This document shows positions 33,144 to 41,720 of a stretch of DNA of 48,972 bases, one piece after another. Within the stretch, counting starts at the first letter, position 1, and every line of letters begins with the position of its first letter. This DNA is from Methanobacteriota archaeon. GTDB taxonomy: Archaea; Thermoplasmatota; Thermoplasmata; Methanomassiliicoccales; UBA472. The notes below the pieces were generated by a model. The model worked only from the letters and a program-made list of their open reading frames with translations. It had not been told where the DNA came from and searched no databases. Both the position numbers and the translations under genes were made by a program. The stretch is from the NCBI GenBank assembly GCA_021372335.1, contig JAJFUR010000050.1, positions 1 through 48,972 on the forward strand. The letters are read 5' to 3'.

Positions 33144-33803
33144 ATGTTACGGGTCTCCAACTACAACGGCGTGGAGTTCGTCGGGGTGTACGCCGTGGCC
33201 AACGAGGACATGGCCCTTTTACCGATGGACTCCGATGACCGCTTCCAGGAGGACGTGGCCATCGCCCTGGACGTCGAGTGTTCTCGAGGGACGATCGCGA
33301 GCACGAACCTGCTGGGGTCCCTGGTGGCGATGAACTCGTACGGGGCGGCGGTCACCAGCTTCGCCACCGACGATGAGCTCAGGGCGTTCCGCAAGCTTAA
33401 GGTGATGAGGCTGGAGGACCGCCTGAACGCCTGCGGGAACAACATCCTGGTCAACGACCGTGGGTGCCTCATCAACCCGGAGATGGACGAACGGACCGTG
33501 CGCGTCCTTGAAGAGCTCTTCGAAGTGGACGTGGTCCAGGCCCCGATCGCCGGCCAGAACACCGTTGGCTCGGTGTGCAAGGCGACTAACAAGGGCCTGA
33601 TCTGCCACCCCGCCGCCAGCAAGGACGACCTGAGGCTCCTCAAGCGCCACTTCAAGGTGGAGCCCAGGATAACCACATTGAACTACGGCTCCCCGTACGT
33701 CGGCGCGAGCATAGTGGCGAACAGCAAGGGCGGGGTGGTCGGCGCCAGGAGCACCCCGATCGAGCAGGGCAGGGTCGAGGAGGCCCTGGACATCATAGGC
33801 TGA
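33144..33803 (+). CDS. eif6: Translation initiation factor aIF6
   Basis: Ribosome anti-association factor that binds the large subunit. The 219 residues form the five-fold pentein repeat; recognisable parts are NGVEFVGVYAVANEDMALLP, GNNILVNDRGCLINPEM, AGQNTVGSVCKATNKGLICH and ANSKGGVVGARSTPIE. Last gene of the S19e operon, and the usual neighbour of rpl31e. Its stop abuts the stop of the convergent MBL gene, together forming TGATCA (33801-33806). Confidence 0.96.
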   Translation: MLRVSNYNGVEFVGVYAVANEDMALLPMDSDDRFQEDVAIALDVECSRGTIASTNLLGSLVAMNSYGAAVTSFATDDELRAFRKLKVMRLEDRLNACGNNILVNDRGCLINPEMDERTVRVLEELFEVDVVQAPIAGQNTVGSVCKATNKGLICHPAASKDDLRLLKRHFKVEPRITTLNYGSPYVGASIVANSKGGVVGARSTPIEQGRVEEALDIIG

Positions 33804-34439
33804 TCACTGCGAGAACACCCAGTGCTCGGTACGCTCCGGAAGGTCCTCTGCCTCGAACTCCACCTCGTTCCCGACGCGCACCACGCTCTCCTCCGGGAGG
33901 CCGTTCAGATAGGCGTCGGCGTTCTGGATCGACATCGACAGGCCCCCGACGCGGAAGTGCATGGGGATGGCCACCTTGGGCCCGATGGCGCGCACCAGCC
34001 TCTGGGCCTGGGCGCCGTCGATGGTGAACACCCCGCCCACCGGCACGAAGAGGACGTCCACCTCTCCCAGCTCCTGGACCTGGGCGGGCGTCAACATGTG
34101 GCCCAGATCGCTAAGATGGCAGAAACGCACCCCGTTCACGGTGAAATGGAAGATGTTGACCTTCCCCCTCCGTTCCCCGCCGACGTCGTCATGGTAGGCG
34201 GTCAACCCTCTTATCGCCACTCCCTTCACGGTCCTGGGCGAGACGTCCCTGATCACGGTGTAATCGCCCTTCACCACCCTGATGGCGTTATGATCGAAAT
34301 GGTCATGGCTGATGAGCACGAGGTCCGCCCTCAGCTGAGGGGGCTTCACCCCTATCGAACGGCCGTCATGGGGATCGATGACCACGATCGTTTCATTGCT
34401 CACCTCAAAGCAGGAATGCATGTGCCATATGAGCCGCAT
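33804..34439 (-). CDS. Metallo-beta-lactamase-fold hydrolase (UPF0173-like)
   Basis: A 211-residue member of the MBL superfamily with ISHDHFDHN (H-x-H-x-D-H type) and further ligands in FCHLSDLGHM and IPMHFRVGG. It starts MRLIWHMHSCFEV, like the UPF0173 group. The substrate is unknown; related proteins hydrolyse small phosphoesters or lactones in vitro. It lies 9 bp behind the gene upstream on the same strand, so the two are probably co-transcribed. Confidence 0.85.
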   Translation of the reverse strand: MRLIWHMHSCFEVSNETIVVIDPHDGRSIGVKPPQLRADLVLISHDHFDHNAIRVVKGDYTVIRDVSPRTVKGVAIRGLTAYHDDVGGERRGKVNIFHFTVNGVRFCHLSDLGHMLTPAQVQELGEVDVLFVPVGGVFTIDGAQAQRLVRAIGPKVAIPMHFRVGGLSMSIQNADAYLNGLPEESVVRVGNEVEFEAEDLPERTEHWVFSQ

Positions 34440-34448
34440 CTACCCCAC

Positions 34449-35588
34449 CTAGTCCTCGGAGACGAGTTCAGCCCCGCACGCGGGGCAGCTGTCGGCCCGC
34501 CTCCCCACTCTCTCATGGCATCGCGGGCATATGAAGACCTCGCCGTCGTCCTTCCTTCGAATAGATGGATAAATGAAGACCGCTCCGGAGATGATCATCA
34601 GCGAGCTCACCGCCCCCCCCATTAGGCCGATGGCGGTACCGAGGACCCCCAAGGCAATAAGCGTGAGGACCGAGAGGTAGCCGACAATGCCCAGCGCCAG
34701 GACGGCAATGGGGACGATGCCTTCCCACCCCTCCCCTTCCGTGACCTCGGCCATGGACGGGGGTTGGACAGCGAACGAAGGGGACGGAGCCGTTGGTGCG
34801 CCCTCCTCTTGTACGGAGGGTTCGGCCATCGATCGATGATCGGCTTCTGCCGCTACAAGAGCGGCCTCCTGTTCGACGGAAGCAGGAGCCCCGAGATTCT
34901 CTTTGGAAACGGCCGTTTCCGTCCCGGCGTCCGCGGCTCCATCCACCTCGGGGGAGGACAGCATCCCAGGTTCAACAGCCGCACCCGGTCCCTTTTGCCC
35001 CTCAGCCTCCGGGGCGACGGGTTCGGCCGCGGATGCCTGACCGCCATCGGCCGGGACTGCCTGCTGCGCATCCATCCCCTCGCCGCTCGGTTGTGTTACC
35101 CCTTCTTCGATTACAGGTCCGGTCCCCGCCTCCTCTGGCGCTGAGGGCGTTCCCTCTTTCACCGGAGGCTCGGCCTCGGTGGGGATGGCCGCCACCTCGA
35201 CCGTGATCGGAATGTTCCCCATCAGACCGTCCGAGGCTGATCCCGCAGGCCTCGGAATGTCCGTCTTCTCAGAGCCCCTATTCTTTGGAGATGGGGCTTG
35301 CTCGTCAAGCTCCCGCAGCGCCCTGCCGATATCGTCCGCTTCCCTGATATCCATGTTCTTCTGGGGGGCCGTTTCCTTACGGATGATCGTGGATTCGATG
35401 CGCTTGGACGTTCGTTCGTCCACCGGCCCACGCAGCTCGATCCGGTTGAGCGATTCGAGGTCCTTGATATGCTGTTGCCAATCATCCGCCGATATCAAGC
35501 TCTGCCCGCAAAAATCGCACTGGGTTGCGCCTGGCTTGTTGCGCAGCCCGCATTTAGGGCATTCCTTGAAACCGGCCTTCCTTTCCAT
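34449..35588 (-). CDS. Membrane protein with zinc ribbons at both ends and an acidic disordered linker
   Basis: Unrecognised 379-residue protein. N-terminal zinc ribbon ECPKCGLRNKPGATQCDFCG (residues 9-28), a charged region, then about 190 residues rich in Glu, Ala, Pro and Gly without predicted structure (about 95-285), two membrane helices (about 290-340, IVPIAVLALGIVGYLSVLTL and the next), and a second ribbon CPRCHERVGRRADSCPACG at the C-terminus. Both ribbons should face the cytoplasm if the helices form a hairpin. Divergent from the DUF373 gene across a 149-bp gap. Ends in TAG. Confidence 0.75.
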   Translation of the reverse strand: MERKAGFKECPKCGLRNKPGATQCDFCGQSLISADDWQQHIKDLESLNRIELRGPVDERTSKRIESTIIRKETAPQKNMDIREADDIGRALRELDEQAPSPKNRGSEKTDIPRPAGSASDGLMGNIPITVEVAAIPTEAEPPVKEGTPSAPEEAGTGPVIEEGVTQPSGEGMDAQQAVPADGGQASAAEPVAPEAEGQKGPGAAVEPGMLSSPEVDGAADAGTETAVSKENLGAPASVEQEAALVAAEADHRSMAEPSVQEEGAPTAPSPSFAVQPPSMAEVTEGEGWEGIVPIAVLALGIVGYLSVLTLIALGVLGTAIGLMGGAVSSLMIISGAVFIYPSIRRKDDGEVFICPRCHERVGRRADSCPACGAELVSED

Positions 35589-35703
35589 CTGATTCCCCTA
35601 TACAAGAATCCCTGATTATACCTTTTTCTGCCTTAATTGAACAGCATGGGAACGACCACGCGCTGTACATTCGTGGTTTCTTACTTCAATGGTGATTACA
35701 GTA

Positions 35704-35713
35704 TTTTTATATA
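35704..35713 (+). promoter_or_regulatory. TATA box of the DUF373-mptE operon
   Basis: TTTTTATATA, 25-34 bp before ATG 35738, which predicts a nearly leaderless transcript. Confidence 0.6.
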
Positions 35714-35737
35714 GAAAGAAACTGGATTGTTAATGGA

Positions 35738-36895
35738 ATGAAGGTCCTCATCCTGAGCGTCGATCGCGATGACGATTTCGGCAAGAAGGCCGGGCTGAAC
35801 AGCCCCTTCATTGGCCGGGAGGAGAACCTCAATGCGGTTATGGCGCTGGGGCTGAAGGACCCCGAGGACAGCGACGTCAACACGGTCATGGCCGCACTCA
35901 GCATGTACGATGAGATGCTCAAGAAGGGGGAGGACGTCGAGATCGCCACGATCTGCGGCGATGTCAAGGTGGGATACGAGTCCGACCTGGTCCTAACCAC
36001 TCAGCTGGAGAACGTCCTTGAGCTGGTCAAGCCGGACCGGGTGGTCCTGGTGAGCGATGGGGCCGAGGACGAGTTCATCTATCCCATGGTGTTCTCCCGG
36101 GTGAAGGTCGATTCTGTCCGCCGGGTATGGGTGAAGCAGGCGCCCACCGTGGAGGGCACGTACTACATCATCATGAAGATGCTGGCCGATGACAAGATGA
36201 GGAAGCGCATCTTCACGCCCCTCGGCCTCGTCCTCGCTGTCCTGGGGCTGTTCAACGTCATCCCCCAGCTCTTCGAACTTTTGACCAAGGAAGCGAACAT
36301 CGAACTGGTGGCGAGCATGGGGTGGGGCATGATCGCCCTGGTCCTCGGCCTTTACCTGATCTTCTACGCCTACCGGGTGGCGGAACGGGTCAGCGGGGCG
36401 ATGAGGAACGCCGCCACGGCGATCAGGAACGGTAGCCAGATGATCCCCTTCGTAATCGTAGCCGTGCTCTTGTTCGTGGCCGGGGTCATCTTCGCCATGG
36501 ATTCCGTAGCCTCGCAGAGCGAGGCCGGGCTCGCGGTGCAGGCGTTCACAGCGCTGAGCATCATCCTCTGGATGTGGACCTTTGGTCTCCTCTCCTATCA
36601 GATGGGGAAGCTGGTCAACCATTACATGACATCGGGCAAGCTCAACGTGACGAGCCTCATCGTCAGTATAAGCACGTTCGCCATCGCGTTCATCCTTCAG
36701 GCGTCCTTCGACCTCGTGGCCTTGGCGTTCGGCTATCCGAACCCGGGGGAGAACCTCATCATCATGATGATGCTCATCGGTTTCCTTCTGGCCGGCTTCG
36801 GCGGCCTGATGAACATGAACATGAGGAGCTACCACCGCACGCGCAAGAGTGAAGAGAAGAAGGAACCTGAGCTGCGGAACTATCCAGAGGCCTAG
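35738..36895 (+). CDS. DUF373 family membrane protein
   Basis: A 385-residue archaeal protein of unknown function. The N-terminal soluble domain (MKVLILSVDRDDDFGKKAGL; ALGLKDPEDSDVNTVMAAL; VEIATICGDVKVGYESDLVL; DRVVLVSDGAEDEFIYPMVF) resembles a Rossmann-like or toprim-like unit with several conserved acidic residues. The C-terminal half holds about six to seven membrane helices. It is followed 2 bp later by mptE, so the two are co-translated. A nucleotide- or pterin-related role is only suggested by this pairing. Confidence 0.88.
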   Translation: MKVLILSVDRDDDFGKKAGLNSPFIGREENLNAVMALGLKDPEDSDVNTVMAALSMYDEMLKKGEDVEIATICGDVKVGYESDLVLTTQLENVLELVKPDRVVLVSDGAEDEFIYPMVFSRVKVDSVRRVWVKQAPTVEGTYYIIMKMLADDKMRKRIFTPLGLVLAVLGLFNVIPQLFELLTKEANIELVASMGWGMIALVLGLYLIFYAYRVAERVSGAMRNAATAIRNGSQMIPFVIVAVLLFVAGVIFAMDSVASQSEAGLAVQAFTALSIILWMWTFGLLSYQMGKLVNHYMTSGKLNVTSLIVSISTFAIAFILQASFDLVALAFGYPNPGENLIIMMMLIGFLLAGFGGLMNMNMRSYHRTRKSEEKKEPELRNYPEA

Positions 36896-36897
36896 GG

Positions 36898-37536
36898 ATG
36901 GAATGGTCGGTATGGAAACCGCTCTACAATGAGATTGTTCAGGACCTAGGGTACGACCGAAGCGCCGACCAGAGGGCCGCGGAACGGCTCTCCGAGCTCA
37001 CAAGGGACCGCATCGTCCCTGGGTTCGATATCGTAGTCAAGATCATAGGGGAGCGGGCATCGATCGCCGGGCCTGCTCCATCATTGGAGGCTGATATCGA
37101 CAGAGTGCTGGACCGGGGCACGCTCGTCGCCGCCGGGTCGGCCACCGGCAGGCTGATGGAGATTGGAGTGGTGCCAGATGTCATAGTGACCGATCTGGAT
37201 GGGGATGTGGGGATGGAACTCGAGGCTATTGGGAAGGGCGCCTTGGCCTTCATCCACGCGCACGGGGACAACATCGAGCGGATCGAGGAGGTGGTCCCCT
37301 GGATCGATCTTCCTTTCGTCCCGACGGTCCAGTGCAGGCCGTTCAGGAACGTCTACAACTTCGGGGGGTTCACCGACGGGGACCGCGCCTTCTTCATGGT
37401 CAAGCATTTCGGGGCCAAGGAGGTACGGTTCCTGGGGTGGGACCTGGACAGGCCGTTCCCTAAGCAGGGGCGGGACCCCTGCCTGAAGGAAAGGAAGCTG
37501 AGATGGGCCAGGCGGCTCCTTCAACCCTATATATAA
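36898..37536 (+). CDS. mptE: 6-hydroxymethyl-7,8-dihydropterin diphosphokinase, MptE type
   Basis: DUF115 enzyme that activates hydroxymethyl-dihydropterin on the way to methanopterin or folate in archaea. The 212 residues show AAGSATGRLMEIGVVPDVIV, TDLDGD, FIHAHGDNIERIEE and RNVYNFGGFTDGDRA, and the conserved GAKEVRFLGWDLDRPFP. Length fits. It marks the end of the GC-rich block; the following gap and ABC operon are clearly richer in A/T. Confidence 0.92.
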   Translation: MEWSVWKPLYNEIVQDLGYDRSADQRAAERLSELTRDRIVPGFDIVVKIIGERASIAGPAPSLEADIDRVLDRGTLVAAGSATGRLMEIGVVPDVIVTDLDGDVGMELEAIGKGALAFIHAHGDNIERIEEVVPWIDLPFVPTVQCRPFRNVYNFGGFTDGDRAFFMVKHFGAKEVRFLGWDLDRPFPKQGRDPCLKERKLRWARRLLQPYI

Positions 37537-37842
37537 ATTTTCATAAATAAACGGGGCACGGTCTCATCAAAGCCCGAAGCGCGGAAAAGGTCGAGCCGGA
37601 CTTGAGGCATTGAAATGCAATATGACAACATATCCACTAATATCATGTTCATTATGTCAATTCAATTGGATTTTTGTTGGACATGAATTGTAAAAACAAG
37701 GCGGTCCATCGGACCTTTCATTCGTACTACTGGATAAGGCTGATCGAACCTGGAAAATCGACAAAGGTATATATAGCGACAAAATGTTCTAATGAGTCAA
37801 TCTCCCAGTCATTCAACGCATGGGAGGAAAGGAGGATTGAGA
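37537..37842. other. 306-bp leader region of the oligopeptide transporter operon
   Basis: No gene seen. The first 75 bp look GC-rich like the host; from about 37610 the base composition changes to AT-rich. Contents are inverted repeat CAATTCA/TGAATTG (37658-37664, 37684-37690), hairpin GGTCC/GGACC with a 3-nt loop (37703-37715) followed by TTTCATT, TATA-like GTATATATAG (37768-37777), and GGAGG about 8 nt before ATG 37843. A small open frame at 37674-37859 has no coding support. Confidence 0.5.
37768..37777 (+). promoter_or_regulatory. TATA box of the oligopeptide transporter operon
   Basis: GTATATATAG, 66 bp ahead of ATG 37843; the leader would be about 45 nt. Confidence 0.6.
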
Positions 37843-39636
37843 ATGGAAGGAAGTGCTGATGCTGAACCTAAAAAGGCCGGCGGTTCCAAAATCATCGCTA
37901 TCTTCATAGTGGGGCTCTTGGTTGGGGCCGCACTTGGAGCTGGAATCATGATGGTCTTAGGGGGAGGCGAGGATGAGGAAACGGCTTATAAGACCGTTGT
38001 TGTAGCCACAATCGATGGGAATCCGGAAAGCCTGGACCCTGCTGTAGACTATGAAACTGTTGGCGGGGAGATCATTCAAAACGTGTATGAGACCTTAATG
38101 TTCTATGATGGCAATAGTACAGACGTACTTGTACCACAACTTTGCACCGAGGTTCCGACCTTAGAGAATGGTTTAGTGACCGGCGATGGATTTGTATACA
38201 CCTACAACTTGCGTAAGGGTGTCACATTCCATGATGGTACTGAAATGACCTCTGAGGATGTGTTCTACAGCTTCGCTAGAGTGCTTAGGCTAAACGACCC
38301 CCACGGGCCTGCTTGGATGATTGGTGAGCTGCTTATTCCCGACTATTATAACTATAGTTCTGGTAAATTCTTAGCTAACGGAAATCTCAACGAGAGTTCG
38401 GGAATTCCTATGGATCAAATTCGTGCGCATATATGGGCAAAAGATGATTACACGGTGCAATTCAATCTTAGCGTTGCCTTCCCAGGATGGAACTATGTGA
38501 TCACATTCGGAGTAGGTTCCATCGTTTCGAAGGACTATGTAGAAGCCAATGGTGGCATGAAAAAGACCGGGTATGACCACATGTTCGACCATATGTGCGG
38601 AACGGGAGCGTTCTCATTAGAGGAATACTCACCAGATTCGCAGTTCGTGCTGCTCCGGTATGATGATTATTGGAAGGGACCGGCAAAGATCAACAGGGTC
38701 ATTATCATGCAGGTACCTGATGCTAATACCAGGTTGCTCCTGCTTAAGAGTGGCCAGGTAGACATTGCCGCCATACCCAGGACCTTGAGAGATTCTGTCG
38801 TGGACGATACCAACATTGAAATAATCGAGGGGTTCCCGACGTTCAATATCGATTTCATTGGCTTGAACCAGAACATAAACTTCAATACCACTGCTTCTAG
38901 AAACACTGATGTTCCGGCTAATTTCTTTGCCGATAAGAACGTCCGCCTAGCCTTCGCTCATGCAATGAACGCATCTAAACTGATCGAGACACAGTTCAAT
39001 GGTGCAGGTATCCAACCCAATGGAGCGATCCCTAAGGGAATGTTTGGATATGACCCCGATATCCCTGTCTATACCTATGACCTAGAGAAAGTGAAGAGCT
39101 ATCTGAAAAACGCTTCGAACGGAGAAGGCTCAAACTATCTCGATGAGGGTTTCAGCATCGATATCTTCTATAATACTGGTAACACGGTGAGACAAGCCGC
39201 CTGTCAGATGTTCAAGGCAGGCCTTGAGGCAGCCAACCCCAGCAAGATCCATGTTACGGTGAACGGCGTGGAATGGGCTACGTATCTGCAGCTAAGGGAA
39301 GAGGGCGCTATGCCTGTGCTGTTCCTAGGATGGGCACCGGACTACGCAGATCCGAACAACTACATGCAGCCCTTCTTCCATTCCGCGGGGACATATGCTA
39401 GCATGATCGGATACTCCAATGCCACTGTCGATGATCTAATAGAGGAAGCCGCTGCTGAAATGAACAAAACGCGCCGGGCCGAGCTGTATTCCGAACTCAG
39501 TTTGTTGATGTACGAGGAATGCGTGCATATCTGGACTGTACAGGCCACAAACTTCCACTGTGAACGCGCATGGCTCGATGGATATGTGTTTAACCCCATG
39601 TATTCAGGGTTCTACTACTATCCTATGGACAAGTAG
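37843..39636 (+). CDS. Oligopeptide/dipeptide ABC transporter, membrane-anchored substrate-binding protein
   Basis: About 597 residues of the SBP family 5 (DppA/OppA). The N-terminus has a single membrane helix (about 16-41, IIAIFIVGLLVGAALGAGIM) without a lipobox cysteine, so it is anchored by an uncleaved helix. The family landmarks are SLDPAVDYETVGGEIIQNVY, YTYNLRKGVTFHDGTEMT, DVRLAFAHAMNAS-like VRLAFAHAMNASKLI and APDYADPNNYMQPFF. ATG 37843 is set by GGAGG 8 nt upstream; the open frame extends 51 bp further. First gene of an operon with two permeases and two ATPases. Codon use is AT-rich compared with its neighbours, suggesting acquisition from another genome. Confidence 0.92.
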   Translation: MEGSADAEPKKAGGSKIIAIFIVGLLVGAALGAGIMMVLGGGEDEETAYKTVVVATIDGNPESLDPAVDYETVGGEIIQNVYETLMFYDGNSTDVLVPQLCTEVPTLENGLVTGDGFVYTYNLRKGVTFHDGTEMTSEDVFYSFARVLRLNDPHGPAWMIGELLIPDYYNYSSGKFLANGNLNESSGIPMDQIRAHIWAKDDYTVQFNLSVAFPGWNYVITFGVGSIVSKDYVEANGGMKKTGYDHMFDHMCGTGAFSLEEYSPDSQFVLLRYDDYWKGPAKINRVIIMQVPDANTRLLLLKSGQVDIAAIPRTLRDSVVDDTNIEIIEGFPTFNIDFIGLNQNINFNTTASRNTDVPANFFADKNVRLAFAHAMNASKLIETQFNGAGIQPNGAIPKGMFGYDPDIPVYTYDLEKVKSYLKNASNGEGSNYLDEGFSIDIFYNTGNTVRQAACQMFKAGLEAANPSKIHVTVNGVEWATYLQLREEGAMPVLFLGWAPDYADPNNYMQPFFHSAGTYASMIGYSNATVDDLIEEAAAEMNKTRRAELYSELSLLMYEECVHIWTVQATNFHCERAWLDGYVFNPMYSGFYYYPMDK

Positions 39637-39713
39637 ACGAAAGTTCCCACCCAAACCTTTTTCCTTTTATTATTTATTGAAATCAGAATCGAAAAAAAAG
39701 ATAAAGGTGAACG

Positions 39714-40733
39714 ATGCGATTATCTAGATACATTATAAAAAGATTACTGCTCCTAATACCGGTTCTGATTGGCGTTTCCATCATTATTTTCACATTGTCG
39801 CGAATGACTGGAGATCCTGCTGCAGCATACATTAACGATAAAATGAACGCGCAGCAAATCCAACAGGTCTATGAAAAATATCATTTCGATGAACCTCTTG
39901 TCAATCAATATTGGTATTGGGCAAAGGGAATATTACAAGGCGATTGGGGTTGGTCAAAGATTGCGATGCAGCCAGTGGATGAAGCGATCCTATATCGCTT
40001 CCCTGTAACGTTAGAATTGACCATACTGAGTATGGCCCTAGGCATACCGATTGGTATTACATTAGGGACCATGACCGCCCTCAGAAAGGACAAGGCATTC
40101 GATCATGTTGTTCGCGTAATATCGTTAATAGGGGTCTCAATACCAGTCTTTTGGCTGGCTCTTATCCTGCAATACGTATTCTTTTATCAATTGAATTTGT
40201 TACCGGCTATCAATATCTACAACCCTGTTGAATATTCAGCCGCTGATATCCCCCATATCACTAATTTTCTCATCATCGACTCGCTATTGGTTGGCAACTT
40301 TGGCCTATTCATAGACCATATCGCTCATATGGTGATGCCGGCAGTGACTCTTTCTTTTGGTATTATCGCCATTTTAATCCGCATTCAAAGAAACAGTATG
40401 CTGGAGGTCTTAAATCTGGACTATATTAAGACCGCCAGAGCGAAAGGGCTTCCTGAAAAGACTGTTATCAATAAACACGCTCGTAGGAATGCCTTGATTC
40501 CAACGACCACCGTCATTGGTCTATCTTTCGGTGCTTCTTTAGGGGGGGCGGTCCTCACAGAGAATATTTTTGCCCTTCCCGGGCTTGGAAAGTGGTCGGC
40601 AAATTCTATTACGCATTTTGATTCAACGTCCATATTGGGCTTTGTCTTGTTTATTGCCTTGGTGTACTCTTTGGTCAATTTAGTGGTAGATATTATGTAT
40701 GCATACCTAGACCCAAGGGTAAAATTAGGGTGA
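39714..40733 (+). CDS. Oligopeptide ABC transporter permease, DppB type
   Basis: A 339-residue permease with six membrane helices. It begins RYIIKRLLLLIPVLIGVSII, the usual DppB start, contains GDWGWS after the first loop, and has the EAA loop that contacts the ATPase (YIKTARAKGLPEKTVINKHA). AAAGGTGA lies just before ATG 39714. It is 77 bp behind the binding protein, in an A/T-rich gap without a terminator. Codon use is AT-rich. Confidence 0.93.
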   Translation: MRLSRYIIKRLLLLIPVLIGVSIIIFTLSRMTGDPAAAYINDKMNAQQIQQVYEKYHFDEPLVNQYWYWAKGILQGDWGWSKIAMQPVDEAILYRFPVTLELTILSMALGIPIGITLGTMTALRKDKAFDHVVRVISLIGVSIPVFWLALILQYVFFYQLNLLPAINIYNPVEYSAADIPHITNFLIIDSLLVGNFGLFIDHIAHMVMPAVTLSFGIIAILIRIQRNSMLEVLNLDYIKTARAKGLPEKTVINKHARRNALIPTTTVIGLSFGASLGGAVLTENIFALPGLGKWSANSITHFDSTSILGFVLFIALVYSLVNLVVDIMYAYLDPRVKLG

Positions 40734-40737
40734 TATC

Positions 40738-41718
40738 ATGGCCAACAAAAAGAAGGTTCATAAGAAAAAGGCCGTGAAGACCGAACAGGCCATGCCGAAG
40801 AAAAGGTCTAAGAACCCTGAAGTAGAAGAGCTAATTGCCGAGCTTAGGCCTCGTATCAAGGAGTATAGTGATTCCCTCAGTATGGTCGTGCACAATCCAA
40901 CCGTGATGCTGGGGATTTTGATCATTTCCATTATCATAATAATCGCGCTCTTCGCCCCCTTCATTGCTCCGCCAGCTGATAATAGCGATCCGTATCTAAT
41001 ACCAATGGATTTCATCGTGCCTCCAAGAGCGCCTGGTGTGGATGGTTTCATATTAGGAAGTGGGGACCTGGGCTTGGACGTTTTCTATGGGATCGTTTGG
41101 GGCGCAAGGACCACGATATATACCTCTCTATTAGTAGTCGGGATTGCCACGATAATAGGTTTACTGCTGGGTTCTGTGGCAGGCTTCTATGGAGGGAGGA
41201 TAGACAATATCCTTATGCGAATAACAGATGTCTTCCTGTCGTTGCCAGCTTTGATCTTGGCCATGGCTGTATCTAGCGTACTTAGTAAGGATATCAACAG
41301 TATAATATTCTCTCTTATCATAGTGTGGTGGCCATCATATGCGAGGTTGGTCCGCGGACAGGTTCTTGCGATCAAAGAGAACACGTATATAGAGGCGGCG
41401 AGGGCAATTGGGGCGAAGAACAGCCGCATACTGTTCCGTCATGTCGTCCCTAATTCATTGACCCCGCTCATTGTGGCGGTCACCATGGACATAGGTTCAG
41501 TTGCCTTAACCGCTGCAGGCTTAAGTTATATTGGTTTTGGTGTGGAAACTGGCTATGCGGAATGGGGGAGGATGGTATCCGACGGACAGAAATGGTTTGT
41601 GGCTGGATATTGGTGGACGGTTGCCTTTCCAGGCCTTGCAATCCTGCTCTTCACTATGGGCTTCAGCTTGGTCGGTGACGGGTTGAGGGACATACTGGAC
41701 CCTAGGATGAAGAGGTGA
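40738..41718 (+). CDS. Oligopeptide ABC transporter permease, DppC type
   Basis: A 326-residue permease with a Lys-rich N-terminal tail (MANKKKVHKKKAVKTEQAMP) longer than usual, one N-terminal helix (MLGILIISIIIIIALFAPFI), then five more. The conserved GSGDLGLDVFYGIVWGART corresponds to the family's G-T-D-x-x-G-R-D segment with changes, and the EAA loop is YIEAARAIGAKNSRILFRHV. It starts 4 bp after DppB; its stop overlaps the next gene's start region. Confidence 0.92.
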   Translation: MANKKKVHKKKAVKTEQAMPKKRSKNPEVEELIAELRPRIKEYSDSLSMVVHNPTVMLGILIISIIIIIALFAPFIAPPADNSDPYLIPMDFIVPPRAPGVDGFILGSGDLGLDVFYGIVWGARTTIYTSLLVVGIATIIGLLLGSVAGFYGGRIDNILMRITDVFLSLPALILAMAVSSVLSKDINSIIFSLIIVWWPSYARLVRGQVLAIKENTYIEAARAIGAKNSRILFRHVVPNSLTPLIVAVTMDIGSVALTAAGLSYIGFGVETGYAEWGRMVSDGQKWFVAGYWWTVAFPGLAILLFTMGFSLVGDGLRDILDPRMKR

Positions 41719-41720
41719 TC

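Noticed and set aside
37674-37859. 61-codon open frame in the transporter leader
   Set aside because: It overlaps the TATA box and the start of the binding-protein gene, and has no ribosome-binding site or similarity.
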